The position numbers were made by a program, and so were the translations under genes. DNA of 64,000 bases from Tardiphaga sp. P9-11 (GTDB lineage Bacteria; Pseudomonadota; Alphaproteobacteria; Rhizobiales; Xanthobacteraceae), in assembly GCF_008329525.1 (NCBI RefSeq), contig NZ_NPKQ01000006.1, positions 225,319 to 289,318 on the forward strand, in the 5' to 3' direction. The notes beneath the pieces were generated by a model. The model did no database searches. It saw nothing but the letters and a program-made list of their open reading frames with translations, and had not been told where the DNA came from. This document shows, in pieces, positions 18,456-28,639 of this stretch. The number at the start of each line of letters is the position of its first letter. Within the stretch, counting starts at the first letter, position 1.

Positions 18456-21400
18456 TTAGCTGTGCGACACGGACGGCGACGCGGTCGGCTCGTCCTGCTT
18501 TGCCTCTTCCATCTTCGGCGCCTTGTCCGGCGAGAACAGCCGCTGCACCGACACGAAGAACACCGGCACCATCAGCAGCGCCAGGATCACCACCGCGATC
18601 ATGCCGCCGGTGACCGACGTACCAAGCGCCTGCTGGCTGGCACCGCCGGCGCCCGATGCAACGACCATCGGCAACACACCGCAGATAAAGGCGAGACCGG
18701 TCATCACAATCGGACGGAAGCGCAGGAAGCAGGCTTCCATCGTGGCATCCACCAGCGACTTGCCTTGCGTGCGCAGGTCCTTGGCGAATTCGATAATCAG
18801 AATAGCATTCTTGGCGGCGAGGCCGATGATCGTAATCAGACCGACCGTGAAGTACACGTCGTTCGGCAGGCCGCGCAAATTCGCTGCCAGCACGGCACCA
18901 ACGATGCCGAGCGGCACCGTCATCAGCACGGCCACCGGGATCGTCCAGCTCTCATAAAGCGCTGCGAGCACCAGGAAAACCACCAGCGCCGACAGCGCGA
19001 GCAGGAACGGCGCCTGCGAGCCGGACAGCTTCTCCTGCAGCGACTGGCCGGTCCATTCGAAGCCGAACCCCCGCGGCAACAAGCCAGCCAGACGCTCCAT
19101 CTCCTTGATGGCGTCGCCCGAGGTAAAACCGGACCGTGCTTCGCCCGAGATGCGCACCGCGGGATAGAAGTTGAAACCCGCGATCTGGGTCGGTCCCTTC
19201 GCCCATTCCACCGTCGCAAAGGACGAGAACGGCACCAGCTGTCCGCGGCTGTTCTTGACATTGTAGTTCAGGATGTCGGCCGCGTTCATCCGGTTGGCGG
19301 CCTCGGACTGCACCACGACGCGCTGCATACGGCCACGGTTCGGGAAGTCGTTGATGTAGTTCGAACCGAGATTGGTCGAGATCGTGCTGTTGATGTCCTC
19401 GAAGGTGACGCCGAAGGCGCCGGCCTTTTCGCGGTCGATCATCAGATTGACCAATGGCGCCGGCGGAAGGCCTTCGACGAATACCTTCTGCAGCACCGGG
19501 CTGGCATTGGCGTCCGCAATCAGCTTGTCGGATGCAGCATTAAGCGCGACGAACCCCTTCTGGCCACGGTCCTGAAGGCGGAAGCTGAAGCCCGAAGAGT
19601 TGCCGAGGTTATCGATCGGCGGCGGCTGCAAAGCGGAGATCTTGGCGTCGCGGATCGACGACAATTCCCGATTGATATCGTTGACAAGCGCCGCGGCGGA
19701 ATCGCCGGGCGGGCGTTCAGCCCAGTCCTTCAGGGTGATAAAGGCCTGCGCGGTGTTCATCCCTTGCCCGAGGAAGCTGAAGCCGGTGAGGAACACGACG
19801 CTCTCGATGCCGGAACGCTTCTTCAGATATTCCTCGACCTTTTCGATGGCGCCCTCGGTGCGAGCGAACGAGGAGTCCGATGGAGTCTGCACGTCGGTGG
19901 TGATGAAGCCCTGATCGTCGATCGGCAGAAAGCCGCCGGGCATCCGCATGAACCCCCAGGTCAGTCCCACCAGCAACGCGACATAGACGATCAGCAAGCG
20001 TCCGGTGCGCTGGATCGACCAGCCCACTGTCCTTGAATAGCCATCGCGAGTGGCGTCGAGCTTGCGATTGAACCAGCCGAACACGCCCTTCTTGGCATGG
20101 CCGTGTCCTTCCTTGACAGGCTTCAGGAAGGTTGCGCAAAGCGCCGGCGTCAGCGACAGCGCCAGCAGCGCGGAGAACGCGATCGAGGCAACCATGGTGA
20201 CCGAGAACTGGCGATAGATGATGCCGACCGAACCCGGAAAGAACGCCATCGGCACGAACACGCCGATCATCACCAGCGTGACACCGATGATGGCGCCGGA
20301 GATCTGGCCCATCGCCTTCTTGGTGGCTTCCTTCGGCGGAAGCCCCTCCTCGCTCATGATGCGCTCGACGTTCTCGACCACGACGATGGCATCGTCGACG
20401 AGAATACCGACAGCCAGCACCATGCCGAACATGGTCAGCATGTTGATCGAATAGCCGGCCAACAACAGCATCGTACAAGTGCCGAGCAGCGCGATGGGCA
20501 CGACGATGGTCGGGATCAGCGTGTAGCGGAAGTTCTGCAGGAAGATGAACATCACGATGAAGACGAGGACAACCGCCTCGATCAACGTCATCACCACCTT
20601 CATGATCGATGCTTCGACCACCGGCGTGACGTTGTACGGAATGTCATAGGCGATGTTGGCAGGGAAGAAGTTCGACAGCTCCTTCATCTTGGCTTCGATC
20701 GCGGAGGCCGTCGCCAGCGCATTGCCCTTCGGGGACATCAGCACCGACAGGCCGGCCGTCGGCTGGCCGTTCAGACGCGTGGTGAACTGGTAGCTGAGGC
20801 CGCCGATCTCGATACGGGCAACGTCGCGCAGCCGCACGGTTGATCCGTCGGAATTGGCGCGCAGCACGATGGCGCCGAATTCTTCCGGCGTGGAGAGCTG
20901 GCCCTTCACGAGCACCAGCGACGAGGTCTTGGTGGTCGCGGTCGACGGCTCGGCGCCAACGCTGCCGGAGGCGACCTGGGCGTTCTGCGCAGTGATCGCC
21001 TTGTTGACGTCGTCGGAAGTGAGTTGATAGCCGACCAGTTTGGCGGGATCGACCCAGACGCGCAGCGAGCGCTCGGTGGAATAAAGTGAGGCACGGCCGA
21101 CGCCGGGGATACGACGAATTTCACCGAGGATGTTCCGGATCATGAAGTCGCCGAGGCCGACTTCATCGAGGCTGTTATCGGTGGAGCGCAGCGTGATGAT
21201 GTTCAGAACCGCAGCAGAGGCTTCCTCGACCAGGATACCCTGTTGAATCACGGCACGCGGCAGACGCGCTTCCACGCGCTTCAGGCGGTTCTGCACTTCG
21301 ACCGACGCCTGGCTGGTATCGGTACCGGGTTGGAAGTTGGCGATGATTTCGACAGCACCTAGCGAGTCGCTCGTCGATTCGAAGTTCAGAATGCCGGCAG

Positions 21401-21614
21401 CACCGTTGAGCTCCTCTTCAATCAGCCGCGTCACGCTGTTGTAGAGATTCTCCGGCGACGCGCCCGGATAGCTGGTCGAGATCGAAATCGATGGCGGCGC
21501 GATGATCGGATACTGCGCAATCGGCAGCTGCGGAATCGCGATGGCGCCGAACAGACAAATGAAAAGCGCGACGACCCAGGCAAAAATCGGCCTGTCGATG
21601 AAGAAACTAGCCAT
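18456..21614 (-). CDS. RND multidrug efflux permease (HAE1 family, AcrB/MexB-like)
   Basis: A 1052-residue inner-membrane proton-driven pump subunit. The N-terminal FFIDRPIFAWVVAL, twelve predicted membrane helices in two halves, two large periplasmic loops, and the TM4 segment GILVDDAIVVVENVERIM with the paired aspartates of the proton relay are all present. It exports hydrophobic drugs, dyes or solvents through the adaptor and an outer membrane channel. It follows the adaptor gene after 10 bases on the minus strand. No TolC-like gene is in the operon, so the channel must be encoded elsewhere. The substrate is not predictable. Confidence 0.95.
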   Translation of the reverse strand: MASFFIDRPIFAWVVALFICLFGAIAIPQLPIAQYPIIAPPSISISTSYPGASPENLYNSVTRLIEEELNGAAGILNFESTSDSLGAVEIIANFQPGTDTSQASVEVQNRLKRVEARLPRAVIQQGILVEEASAAVLNIITLRSTDNSLDEVGLGDFMIRNILGEIRRIPGVGRASLYSTERSLRVWVDPAKLVGYQLTSDDVNKAITAQNAQVASGSVGAEPSTATTKTSSLVLVKGQLSTPEEFGAIVLRANSDGSTVRLRDVARIEIGGLSYQFTTRLNGQPTAGLSVLMSPKGNALATASAIEAKMKELSNFFPANIAYDIPYNVTPVVEASIMKVVMTLIEAVVLVFIVMFIFLQNFRYTLIPTIVVPIALLGTCTMLLLAGYSINMLTMFGMVLAVGILVDDAIVVVENVERIMSEEGLPPKEATKKAMGQISGAIIGVTLVMIGVFVPMAFFPGSVGIIYRQFSVTMVASIAFSALLALSLTPALCATFLKPVKEGHGHAKKGVFGWFNRKLDATRDGYSRTVGWSIQRTGRLLIVYVALLVGLTWGFMRMPGGFLPIDDQGFITTDVQTPSDSSFARTEGAIEKVEEYLKKRSGIESVVFLTGFSFLGQGMNTAQAFITLKDWAERPPGDSAAALVNDINRELSSIRDAKISALQPPPIDNLGNSSGFSFRLQDRGQKGFVALNAASDKLIADANASPVLQKVFVEGLPPAPLVNLMIDREKAGAFGVTFEDINSTISTNLGSNYINDFPNRGRMQRVVVQSEAANRMNAADILNYNVKNSRGQLVPFSSFATVEWAKGPTQIAGFNFYPAVRISGEARSGFTSGDAIKEMERLAGLLPRGFGFEWTGQSLQEKLSGSQAPFLLALSALVVFLVLAALYESWTIPVAVLMTVPLGIVGAVLAANLRGLPNDVYFTVGLITIIGLAAKNAILIIEFAKDLRTQGKSLVDATMEACFLRFRPIVMTGLAFICGVLPMVVASGAGGASQQALGTSVTGGMIAVVILALLMVPVFFVSVQRLFSPDKAPKMEEAKQDEPTASPSVSHS

Positions 21615-21624
21615 ATCGATTTAC

Positions 21625-22839
21625 TCAGGGACGCGCTTGAGTGGTTTTCTGCCCCTCGGGCGGAAGGCCCGCAGTGGCATTCACATCAGTCCAGGCGGTC
21701 GCCTTGACCTTGTCGCCGGCAGCAAATTTCTGGAAGCCTTCAACGACAACGCGCTCGCCACCCTTGAGACCTTCGGTCACGAACCACTGGCCGTCCTGCA
21801 CGGCGCCAGTGCGCACCATCTGAACGGCGACACGACCGTCATCCTTGACAACGAACACTTCGGCGCCGCCGCCGCCATTGCGCTGAACCGCCTGTTGCGG
21901 AACTGCAATGGCGTCGGTATCGATGCCCTGCTCGATCTGCACACGCACATACATGCCAGGCAGGAGCTCGCGCTTGGGATTGGGGAATTCGCCGCGCAAG
22001 GTCACCTGACCGGTGAAAGTGTCCACCTTGGCTTCAGAAAACAGCAGCTTCCCCGGCAGCGAATAGAGCGTACCGTCATCCAGCATCAGCCGCACCTTGG
22101 CAGCACCGGGGGCGATCCGCTCGAGATCACCGGTCTCGAAGGAGCGGCGCAAGTTGTTCAGTTCGGACACCGACTGCGTGAAGTCGGCATAGATCGGATC
22201 GAGCTGCTGAATGGTGGCAAGATTGGTATTGTCGTTCTGTGCAAGCAATGCACCTTCGGTCACCAGAGCGGCTCCGACAATGCCATCGATCGGTGCACGG
22301 ATGGTTGCGTAATCCAGATTCAGGCGCGCCCGGGCCACATCGGCCTTCTTGGACGCAATCTCGGCTTCAGCCTGACGCTGCGCACCGACTGCTTTCTCAG
22401 CTTCCGCTTCGGAGACTGCTTTCTGCAGTGCAAGACCCGACACGCGCTTGGCCTGCATCGACGCGAGGTCATAGGCCGCTTCCGCCTTGTGCAGCGACGC
22501 CTTTGCAGACTGCAATTCCACCTCGAACGGCTTCGGATCGATGCGATACAACGTATCGCCCGCCTTCACCTCGGTGCCCTGATGAAACGCACGCTCGATG
22601 ATGATGCCCGATACACGCGAGCGCACGTCCGCGACACGCGTCGGTGCGATACGCCCGGGCAATTCGCGAACCAGTGCTCGTCGCTGTTGGCTAACGGAAA
22701 TAATGCTGACCTCAGGCTCGCTCACCTGCGGCGGCGCTGACGCCACCGCGTCCTTCGGTTCGTTACATCCTGCAAGCACGGGCGCGAGTCCCGCCAGCAG
22801 AAGCGCGAAGCCTGCAGAGCGTGCGTTCAACATCGTCAT
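21625..22839 (-). CDS. RND periplasmic adaptor lipoprotein (AcrA-like)
   Basis: A 404-residue membrane fusion protein linking the RND permease to an outer-membrane channel. It starts with a lipoprotein signal whose lipobox is LAGC (Cys about residue 24), so it is anchored to the inner membrane. The barrel-sandwich/lipoyl half (ELPGRIAPTRVADVRSRVSG), the coiled hairpin (SAKASLHKAEAAYDLASMQ) and the second lipoyl half (YATIRAPIDGIVGAALV) are in the usual order. First gene of the pump operon; the 786-base upstream region contains no evident local repressor gene. Confidence 0.94.
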   Translation of the reverse strand: MTMLNARSAGFALLLAGLAPVLAGCNEPKDAVASAPPQVSEPEVSIISVSQQRRALVRELPGRIAPTRVADVRSRVSGIIIERAFHQGTEVKAGDTLYRIDPKPFEVELQSAKASLHKAEAAYDLASMQAKRVSGLALQKAVSEAEAEKAVGAQRQAEAEIASKKADVARARLNLDYATIRAPIDGIVGAALVTEGALLAQNDNTNLATIQQLDPIYADFTQSVSELNNLRRSFETGDLERIAPGAAKVRLMLDDGTLYSLPGKLLFSEAKVDTFTGQVTLRGEFPNPKRELLPGMYVRVQIEQGIDTDAIAVPQQAVQRNGGGGAEVFVVKDDGRVAVQMVRTGAVQDGQWFVTEGLKGGERVVVEGFQKFAAGDKVKATAWTDVNATAGLPPEGQKTTQARP

Positions 22840-23625
22840 TTACTTTGGTATCCCAGGTTGCGCATTCGAACATGCATCAACGGATACGCTGGACCTCATT
22901 ATGGTCGTCATGCGCGTAGCCGGATTAATCGAACCGATTTGATTACGCAGAATAAAAACCGCAGTGCTGCGGCGCAATACATATCGAGGCGGCGCATTGC
23001 CACACGGTCTATCGCATTGAACTCGCAACAGCTTTGGAGACTCACGCGAACGTGAATCGGATGGAACCCACGCTAGTTTGGTTAACGGCGGTCATCCGGT
23101 AGTGACTCACGCCCATTCGCTTCCATCCGCCTGGACAAACAGGCCTGCCGTCGCGAGAAAGAACCAGCGCCAGCTCGCATCCACAGCGCTGTATCGCATC
23201 CATCGATTGGACCCAGGATAGGTTCGACCTCGTCGCGAGAGCGATCGAAGTTGTCGAACCAATCATTCGCCGTTCGCGCAATGCGTGCCGCTCCACGCCC
23301 ACTCCTTCTCGATAGGGAGTAGGCCTGCATATCGTTGGATGAGATGATGCCCCGGCCACCGGCCATGGCGCACTGCCTGTGCCGACAGCACCGAGCGAGA
23401 AGTCCAGATCGTATCGACCCGGCGTTCGCAAGTATAGAAACGTCATGCAGGGTCCCGTAAACGGCTCAACAAAAGGGTCTTTTGCAAAACCGTGGCAGGT
23501 CTGGCCGGGTTTCAACTGGAAGTTCCCGGTGACATCGGTGATTCCGGCGGTATCCGATCTTTTTTTGTCGCGGGGCTGTGCCATATTGCCCACCGAACCT
23601 TTCCTCGCAGGCAGATGAACCGCAC
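22840..23625. other. Large gap between the RND adaptor and the MotA-like gene
   Basis: About 790 bases without a gene I can support. Long open frames exist on both strands (for example 23042-23683 minus and 23379-23618 plus), but they lack family features, codon-position bias and good ribosome sites. Efflux operons often have a TetR or MarR regulator here, so this may be an eroded gene; I cannot see an alignable remnant. It should carry promoters for both divergent units. Confidence 0.4.
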
Positions 23626-24639
23626 ATGGCGCCAGGCCCCTCGTCCCGCTCCGCGATGGAGATCGAACTGACCAAACTGTCATCGCCCCGAATCTTCCTG
23701 GTCCGGATGCTGGTGTTCCTGGTGCTCTGCGGTCTGATCATGACCGTGCTCTACAAGCAGATCGTTCTCGCCTTCTTCGCCAACCCAGGGCTCAACGCGC
23801 TCATCGGCGCGGTGCTGGCGATCGGCATTATCCTGTCGTTCCGGCAGGTCATCCGGCTCTATCCGGAAGTCTCCTGGGTCAACAGTTTCCGGATTTCCGA
23901 TCCCGGCCTCGCGCTGGACCGTCGCCCGACCCTACTGGCGCCGATGGCCGCAATTCTCGGCGGCGAGCGCACCGGCCGCATGACCATCTCGCAGCAGACC
24001 ATGCGGCATCTGCTGGATTCGATCGCAACGCGCCTTGACGAATCCCGCGACATCTCGCGCTACATGACCGGCCTGCTGGTGTTTCTGGGCCTGCTCGGCA
24101 CCTTCTGGGGTCTGATCGAGACCGTTGGCTCCGTCGGCAAGGTGATCGAAGGCCTCAAGGTCGGCGGCGACGCCGGCTCGCTTTTCGACACCCTGAAGGA
24201 AGGCCTCGCTGCGCCGCTCGCCGGCATGGGCATCTCGTTTTCGTCATCGCTGTTCGGCCTTGCGGGATCTCTGATCCTCGGTTTCCTCGACCTGCAATCC
24301 AGCCAGGCGCAGAATCGTTTCTATACGGATCTGGAGGACTGGCTCGCCTCCACCGTGAAGGAATATTCCGGCGAGATGGCAGCCCCTATTGCGACATCGG
24401 GAACCTCGCCAGAATTGCAGGATGCCATAGAGCGGCTGCGGCGCTCCATCGAGGACGGCAACAACAACCGCGGCACCACGACCGCTATGGCCAATCTCGC
24501 CGATGCGATCCAGAGCCTCGTCGCGCATATGCGCAGCGAGCAGGAAATGATCCGCGAATGGGCGGATGGACAGGGTGAGCAGAGCCGCGAAATCAAGAAG
24601 CTGCTGGAGCGCATCGCGCGCCAGCCAGAGAAGAACTAG
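23626..24639 (+). CDS. MotA/TolQ/ExbB-like proton-channel protein
   Basis: A 337-residue inner-membrane protein. Four hydrophobic segments are seen at about residues 25-50, 58-80, 150-172 and 205-230; the last two (TGLLVFLGLLGTFWGLIET and LAGMGISFSSSLFGLAGS) carry the small residues and the conserved threonine/serine pattern of the MotA/TolQ/ExbB channel. A cytosolic helical tail follows. It is 3 bases upstream of an OmpA-domain partner, so the pair resembles a MotAB or TolQR stator that uses the proton gradient to act on peptidoglycan or the outer membrane. There are no flagellar or tol genes nearby, so it is probably not the flagellar stator. ATG 23626 chosen; ATG 23656 is possible. Confidence 0.8.
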   Translation: MAPGPSSRSAMEIELTKLSSPRIFLVRMLVFLVLCGLIMTVLYKQIVLAFFANPGLNALIGAVLAIGIILSFRQVIRLYPEVSWVNSFRISDPGLALDRRPTLLAPMAAILGGERTGRMTISQQTMRHLLDSIATRLDESRDISRYMTGLLVFLGLLGTFWGLIETVGSVGKVIEGLKVGGDAGSLFDTLKEGLAAPLAGMGISFSSSLFGLAGSLILGFLDLQSSQAQNRFYTDLEDWLASTVKEYSGEMAAPIATSGTSPELQDAIERLRRSIEDGNNNRGTTTAMANLADAIQSLVAHMRSEQEMIREWADGQGEQSREIKKLLERIARQPEKN

Positions 24640-24642
24640 CCC

Positions 24643-25674
24643 ATGGCATTGGCACGCAATCGCCGCGGCTCTTCCGAATTCAACTACTGGCCGGGCTTTG
24701 TCGATGCACTGTCGACACTCGTGCTGGCCATCGTCTTCCTGCTGTCGATCTTCCTCGTGGTACAGTTCTATTTGTCACAGGAAGTCACCGGCAAGGACAA
24801 GGCGCTGGAGCAGCTCACCGCGAAGCTGGCACAGCTGAACGACCTGCTGTCGCTGGAGAAGCTCGGCAAGCTCAATCTCGACGAACAGCTGTCGCAGATG
24901 CGTGCCGGACTTTCGGCTGCCGAGTCCGAGCGTGACCGGATCAAGGGGCTGTATGACGGTCTCTCCGGGGCCGGCTCCGATGCCGCAGGCCGCAACACTG
25001 AACTCAACAAGGCGCTGGATTCCGAGAAGCAACTCTCCGCGCGTGCGCTGGCGCAGGTCGAGGTGCTGAACCAGCAAATCTCGGCGCTGCGCCGCCAGCT
25101 CGCGGCACTCGAAGAAGCGCTGGAAGCCTCCGAGAAGCGCGACAAGGAATCGCAGGGGCGGATCGTCGATCTCGGCCAGCGCCTCAACGTCGCGCTGGCG
25201 CAGCGCGTTCAGGAACTGTCGCGCTATCGCTCCGAATTCTTCGGGCGCCTGCGCGCTATCCTCGGCAACCGCCCTGACATTCGCGTGGTCGGCGATCGCT
25301 TCGTGTTTCAGTCGGAAGTGTTCTTCGATGTCGGCCAAGCGGCTTTGCTCCCCGAAGGCCGCGCCGAGCTGGACAAGGTCGCGAGCGCCCTGATCGAACT
25401 CGACAAGCAAATCCCCGCCGAAATCGCCTGGGTGATGCGCGTCGACGGCCATACCGACTCGCGGCCGATCCTCAACAGCCCGCTGTTCAAGTCGAACTGG
25501 GAGCTGTCATCGGCGCGCGCGATCTCGGTGGTGCAGTATCTGATCTCGCTCGGCGTCCCCGCGCAGCGCCTCGTCGCTGCCGGCTTTGCCGAAAACCAGC
25601 CGCTGGATACGGCGCAGACCGAAGAAGCCTACAAGCGCAACCGCCGCATCGAACTCAAGCTCACCGAGCGCTGA
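24643..25674 (+). CDS. MotB-like membrane-anchored OmpA-domain protein
   Basis: A 343-residue protein with one N-terminal membrane segment (FVDALSTLVLAIVFLLSIFL, about residues 20-40), a long periplasmic coiled coil (about 50-190, many Leu, Glu, Gln and Lys) and a C-terminal OmpA-type peptidoglycan-binding domain (VDGHTDSRP, SSARAISVVQYLISLGV, NRRIELKLTER). An Asp in the start of the membrane helix (FVDAL) is placed like the proton-carrying Asp of MotB. It is almost certainly the partner of the upstream channel protein. The coiled coil is longer than in MotB or TolR, suggesting a reach across the periplasm. Function is inferred from domain order. Confidence 0.8.
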   Translation: MALARNRRGSSEFNYWPGFVDALSTLVLAIVFLLSIFLVVQFYLSQEVTGKDKALEQLTAKLAQLNDLLSLEKLGKLNLDEQLSQMRAGLSAAESERDRIKGLYDGLSGAGSDAAGRNTELNKALDSEKQLSARALAQVEVLNQQISALRRQLAALEEALEASEKRDKESQGRIVDLGQRLNVALAQRVQELSRYRSEFFGRLRAILGNRPDIRVVGDRFVFQSEVFFDVGQAALLPEGRAELDKVASALIELDKQIPAEIAWVMRVDGHTDSRPILNSPLFKSNWELSSARAISVVQYLISLGVPAQRLVAAGFAENQPLDTAQTEEAYKRNRRIELKLTER

Positions 25675-25678
25675 GGGC

Positions 25679-26125
25679 ATGTCTGAGGCATTTAAGTTGC
25701 GTCCCTATCGCGAGAACGATGAAGACGCGTCCATCACCTTGTGGCTGGAGACATGGCGGCAGGCCTATCCGTCGATTAATTTCGATGCCCGCGTAGAATG
25801 GTGGCGCGAGCGATGGCGCACCGAACTGGTGCCAGTGGCGCAGATCGTGATCGCGGAGCAGGACGGCGCGATGGTCGGCTTCGTCACCATCGACCGCACC
25901 GGCTATCTCGACCAGCTCGTAGTCAGCCCGCCCCAATGGGGATCTGATGTCGCCCGATTGCTTGTCGATGACGCCAAGCGGCTGTCGCCCACCGGCGTGA
26001 CGCTGAAGGTCAATGCCGATAATGCCCGCGCTATCAAATTCTATGTACGCAACGGCTTCGTCAAAACGGGCGATGAAGTGAACACGTCAGGCCGTGCCGT
26101 TGACCTGATGGAATGGAAGCCGTAG
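25679..26125 (+). CDS. GNAT-family N-acetyltransferase
   Basis: A 148-residue protein with a GNAT fold: N-terminal FKLRPYRENDEDASITLWLETW, the acetyl-CoA region DQLVVSPPQWGSDVARLLVDDAK (motif A, somewhat divergent QWGSDVA), and the final beta strands NADNARAIKFYVRNGFVKTG. Substrate unknown. It begins 4 bases after the OmpA-domain gene and is likely co-transcribed with it. Confidence 0.85.
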   Translation: MSEAFKLRPYRENDEDASITLWLETWRQAYPSINFDARVEWWRERWRTELVPVAQIVIAEQDGAMVGFVTIDRTGYLDQLVVSPPQWGSDVARLLVDDAKRLSPTGVTLKVNADNARAIKFYVRNGFVKTGDEVNTSGRAVDLMEWKP

Positions 26126-26146
26126 CAAGCTTCCCATCGTCGACAC

Positions 26147-28009
26147 TCACACCCCGAACTGCAACCGCGCCAGTCGTGCATAAAGCCCGTTCGCGGCGAC
26201 CAGCGATGCATGTGTGCCCTGCTCGACGATACGGCCATGATCCATGACGAGGATACGGTCGCAGGACAACACGGTGGCGAGGCGATGGGCGATCACCAGC
26301 GTGGTGCGGTGCTTCATCAGCTCTTCCAACGCGGTCTGCACCAGTGTTTCGGATTCGGCATCGAGCGCGGAGGTCGCTTCGTCGAGCAACAGCAGCGGTG
26401 CGTCGCGCAGGATGGCACGCGCGATCGCAATGCGTTGACGCTGGCCGCCGGAGAGCGTGACGCCACGCTCGCCGAGTTGCGCGTCGAATCCATCAGGCAG
26501 GCGGCGAATAAATTCGGTGGCATGGGCCAGCGACGCGGCGTGCTCGACTTCGGCATCCGTCGCGTCGGGACGACCGAAGCGAATATTCTCGCGGGCGGTT
26601 GCAGCGAACACGACGGAGTCCTGCGGCACCAATGCGATGCGCTTGCGCAGTTCGCGCGGATCGACGTCGCGGATCGGCACGCCGTCGACGGAGATGGCAC
26701 CGCCCTTGGGATCGTAGAAGCGCAGTAGCAAATGAAACAGCGTGCTCTTGCCGGCGCCGGACGGGCCGACGATGGCAACCTTCTCGCCCGCCTTCACCGA
26801 CAGCGACACGCCAGCCGCCGACAGGATCTCCGGGCGGGTCGGATATGCAAAGGAAACGTTGTCGAACACGACGTCACCGCGTGCGGGTTGCGGCAGAGCA
26901 CGCGGCGCGACCGGGGCGACCACGGCGGATTTGACATTGAGGATTTCGAACAGACGCTCAGCCGCGCCCGAGGCAGCCGAGATCTCACCCCAGACTTCGC
27001 TGAGCTGGCCGAGGCTGGAGGCTGCAAACGCCGCGTAGAGCACGAACTGGCCGAGCCGGCCGGGCGTCAACGAGCCCGTCAGGACATCGTGCGAGCCGAC
27101 CCAGAGAATGCCGACGACGCTCGAGAACACGATGAAGATGATGATCGCGGTCAGCACCGCGCGCGCGCGCGTCGAGCCGCGGGCGGCTTCATAGGCCTGC
27201 TCGACTTCCTTGCCGAAGCGCGCATTGGCCAGATTCTCGTTAGTATAGGCCTGCACGGTCCGGATCGAGCCGACGAGCTCACCGGCATAGGCCGAGGCTT
27301 CCGCCAGCGTGTCCTGCGCATTGCGCGACAGACGACGCACCCAGCGCCCGAAGGCCACCAGTGGAATCACGATCAGCGGGATTGCCGCCAGCACGAAGCC
27401 CGAGAGTTTCGGGCTCGAGACCACCATCATGGCAGCGGCGCCGAGAAACAGCACGAGATTGCGCAGCGCGATAGAGACAGACGCTCCGACTGCCGACTTG
27501 ATCTGGGTGGTATCCGCGGTGAGCCGCGACACCAGTTCGCCGGAGCGCGACGTATCGAAGAAGGACGGCGACAGCGCGGTGAGATGTGCAAACACGTCGC
27601 GGCGCAAATCGGCAACAATACGCTCGCCGATGGTCATCACGAGGTAGTAGCGGGCGGCACTGGCGAGCGCGAGCACGACCACGACAGCGATCATCACGCT
27701 GAAATAGTTGTTGATCATCGCGATGCCTTCGGGGCTGAAGCCGAAGTCGATCATCCGCCGCGCCGCAATCGGCACGACGAGCGTGGTCACGGCCGCAACG
27801 GTCAGCGACACAAGCGCCAGAAGCGCGCGTCCGCGGTACCGCGCCACATAGGGCGCCAGCGCCAATAGCGGGCGCAATTTGGCTCGGCTGGGTTGTACCG
27901 GAGGCTCCACGACAGCGTCTGCCAGCGATGACTCCGCCAGCACGGGATCGGGCTGCGGAACCGGCGGCTTGGCCGCGCGGGGGGTCTCAAGCCGTTCGAC
28001 TGCACTCAT
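26147..28009 (-). CDS. ABC exporter half-transporter (fused membrane and ATPase domains)
   Basis: A 620-residue protein: a cytosolic Pro-rich N-terminus, six membrane helices (about residues 50-340) and a C-terminal ATPase. Walker [10 protein letters not shown], signature LSGGQRQR, Walker [13 protein letters not shown] and the switch histidine in IAHRLATV are all intact, so it should be active as a homodimer. It resembles MsbA-like and multidrug exporters of type IV fold; the cargo may be a lipid or hydrophobic compound. It stands alone, convergent with the GNAT gene. A FixK/FNR-like palindrome lies about 60 bases upstream of its start. Confidence 0.93.
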   Translation of the reverse strand: MSAVERLETPRAAKPPVPQPDPVLAESSLADAVVEPPVQPSRAKLRPLLALAPYVARYRGRALLALVSLTVAAVTTLVVPIAARRMIDFGFSPEGIAMINNYFSVMIAVVVVLALASAARYYLVMTIGERIVADLRRDVFAHLTALSPSFFDTSRSGELVSRLTADTTQIKSAVGASVSIALRNLVLFLGAAAMMVVSSPKLSGFVLAAIPLIVIPLVAFGRWVRRLSRNAQDTLAEASAYAGELVGSIRTVQAYTNENLANARFGKEVEQAYEAARGSTRARAVLTAIIIFIVFSSVVGILWVGSHDVLTGSLTPGRLGQFVLYAAFAASSLGQLSEVWGEISAASGAAERLFEILNVKSAVVAPVAPRALPQPARGDVVFDNVSFAYPTRPEILSAAGVSLSVKAGEKVAIVGPSGAGKSTLFHLLLRFYDPKGGAISVDGVPIRDVDPRELRKRIALVPQDSVVFAATARENIRFGRPDATDAEVEHAASLAHATEFIRRLPDGFDAQLGERGVTLSGGQRQRIAIARAILRDAPLLLLDEATSALDAESETLVQTALEELMKHRTTLVIAHRLATVLSCDRILVMDHGRIVEQGTHASLVAANGLYARLARLQFGV

Positions 28010-28067
28010 GATTTATAACCGTTCTTGTCGTTGCCCTGAGATAGGCCGACCCGAGCCCAGAGGCAAA

Positions 28068-28079
28068 TGACCTAGGTCA
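28068..28079. promoter_or_regulatory. FixK/FNR-like palindrome
   Basis: TGACCTAGGTCA is a perfect 12-bp palindrome; with flanks it reads ATGACCTAGGTCAA, which matches the FixK2/FNR consensus TTGA-N6-TCAA except for one flanking base on one side. It lies between the divergent ABC exporter and rpmE. Oxygen-linked control of one of them is possible, not shown. Confidence 0.35.
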
Positions 28080-28233
28080 ATTCCTGGCGGGTAAATTGCC
28101 CGGGAGTAATGACCCGAGAGGGGACGATCCGTCACGGCGGTCCTTGTCTCCTGCACGTTCCTGCGATATAGAGCGGCCAAATCCGCCATCGAAATCACAG
28201 AGATTCAGGCGCCGGCGCGCCGAAGGAACCGTC

Positions 28234-28464
28234 ATGAAAGCCGAAATTCACCCGGATTATCATAACATTACCGTCGTTATGACTGACGGTAGCGAGTATC
28301 AGACCCGCTCGACCTGGGGCAAGGAAGGCGACAAGCTGAACCTCGACATCGATCCGCGGTCGCATCCGGCCTGGACCGGCGGCACCACCCAGCTTCTCGA
28401 CCGCGGTGGCCGCGTGTCGCGCTTCCAGAAGAAGTTCTCGGGCTTCCTCAAAAAGGAAGACTGA
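28234..28464 (+). CDS. rpmE: Ribosomal protein L31
   Basis: A 76-residue large-subunit ribosomal protein. It begins [19 protein letters not shown] and lacks the CXXC zinc pairs of the C+ form, so it is the zinc-independent version, which is usual in alphaproteobacteria. ATG 28234 is preceded by GAAGGAA. A clear terminator follows at 28507. Confidence 0.95.
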   Translation: MKAEIHPDYHNITVVMTDGSEYQTRSTWGKEGDKLNLDIDPRSHPAWTGGTTQLLDRGGRVSRFQKKFSGFLKKED

Positions 28465-28506
28465 TCCTTTTAGATCGGCCCTTTCGGGCTGGTCCGACTG
28501 CCTTTC

Positions 28507-28540
28507 AAAACGCCTCTGCAACATGCAGGGGCGTTTTTCG
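28507..28540 (+). terminator. Terminator of rpmE
   Basis: Arms AAAACGCCTCTGCA and TGCAGGGGCGTTTT pair with a 4-base loop and one mismatch, followed by a T-run. Confidence 0.85.
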
Positions 28541-28639
28541 TTACTGGCCGACCAATGTCACGCCGGTACCTTAAAACCGCCTCCGTTACCCTCCCAATAA
28601 GGTGCGCCACATCACCTTGCGCGGGGGCGCAACGAGACC

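Noticed and set aside
23042..23683. Possible regulator gene in the gap before the MotA-like gene
   Set aside because: No helix-turn-helix, odd composition, overlap with the start of the real gene and no good ribosome site.
23626..25674. Zorya-type anti-phage defence (ZorA/ZorB are MotA- and MotB-like)
   Set aside because: No ZorC, ZorD or ZorE gene follows, the channel protein lacks the very long tail of ZorA, and the neighbours are housekeeping genes.
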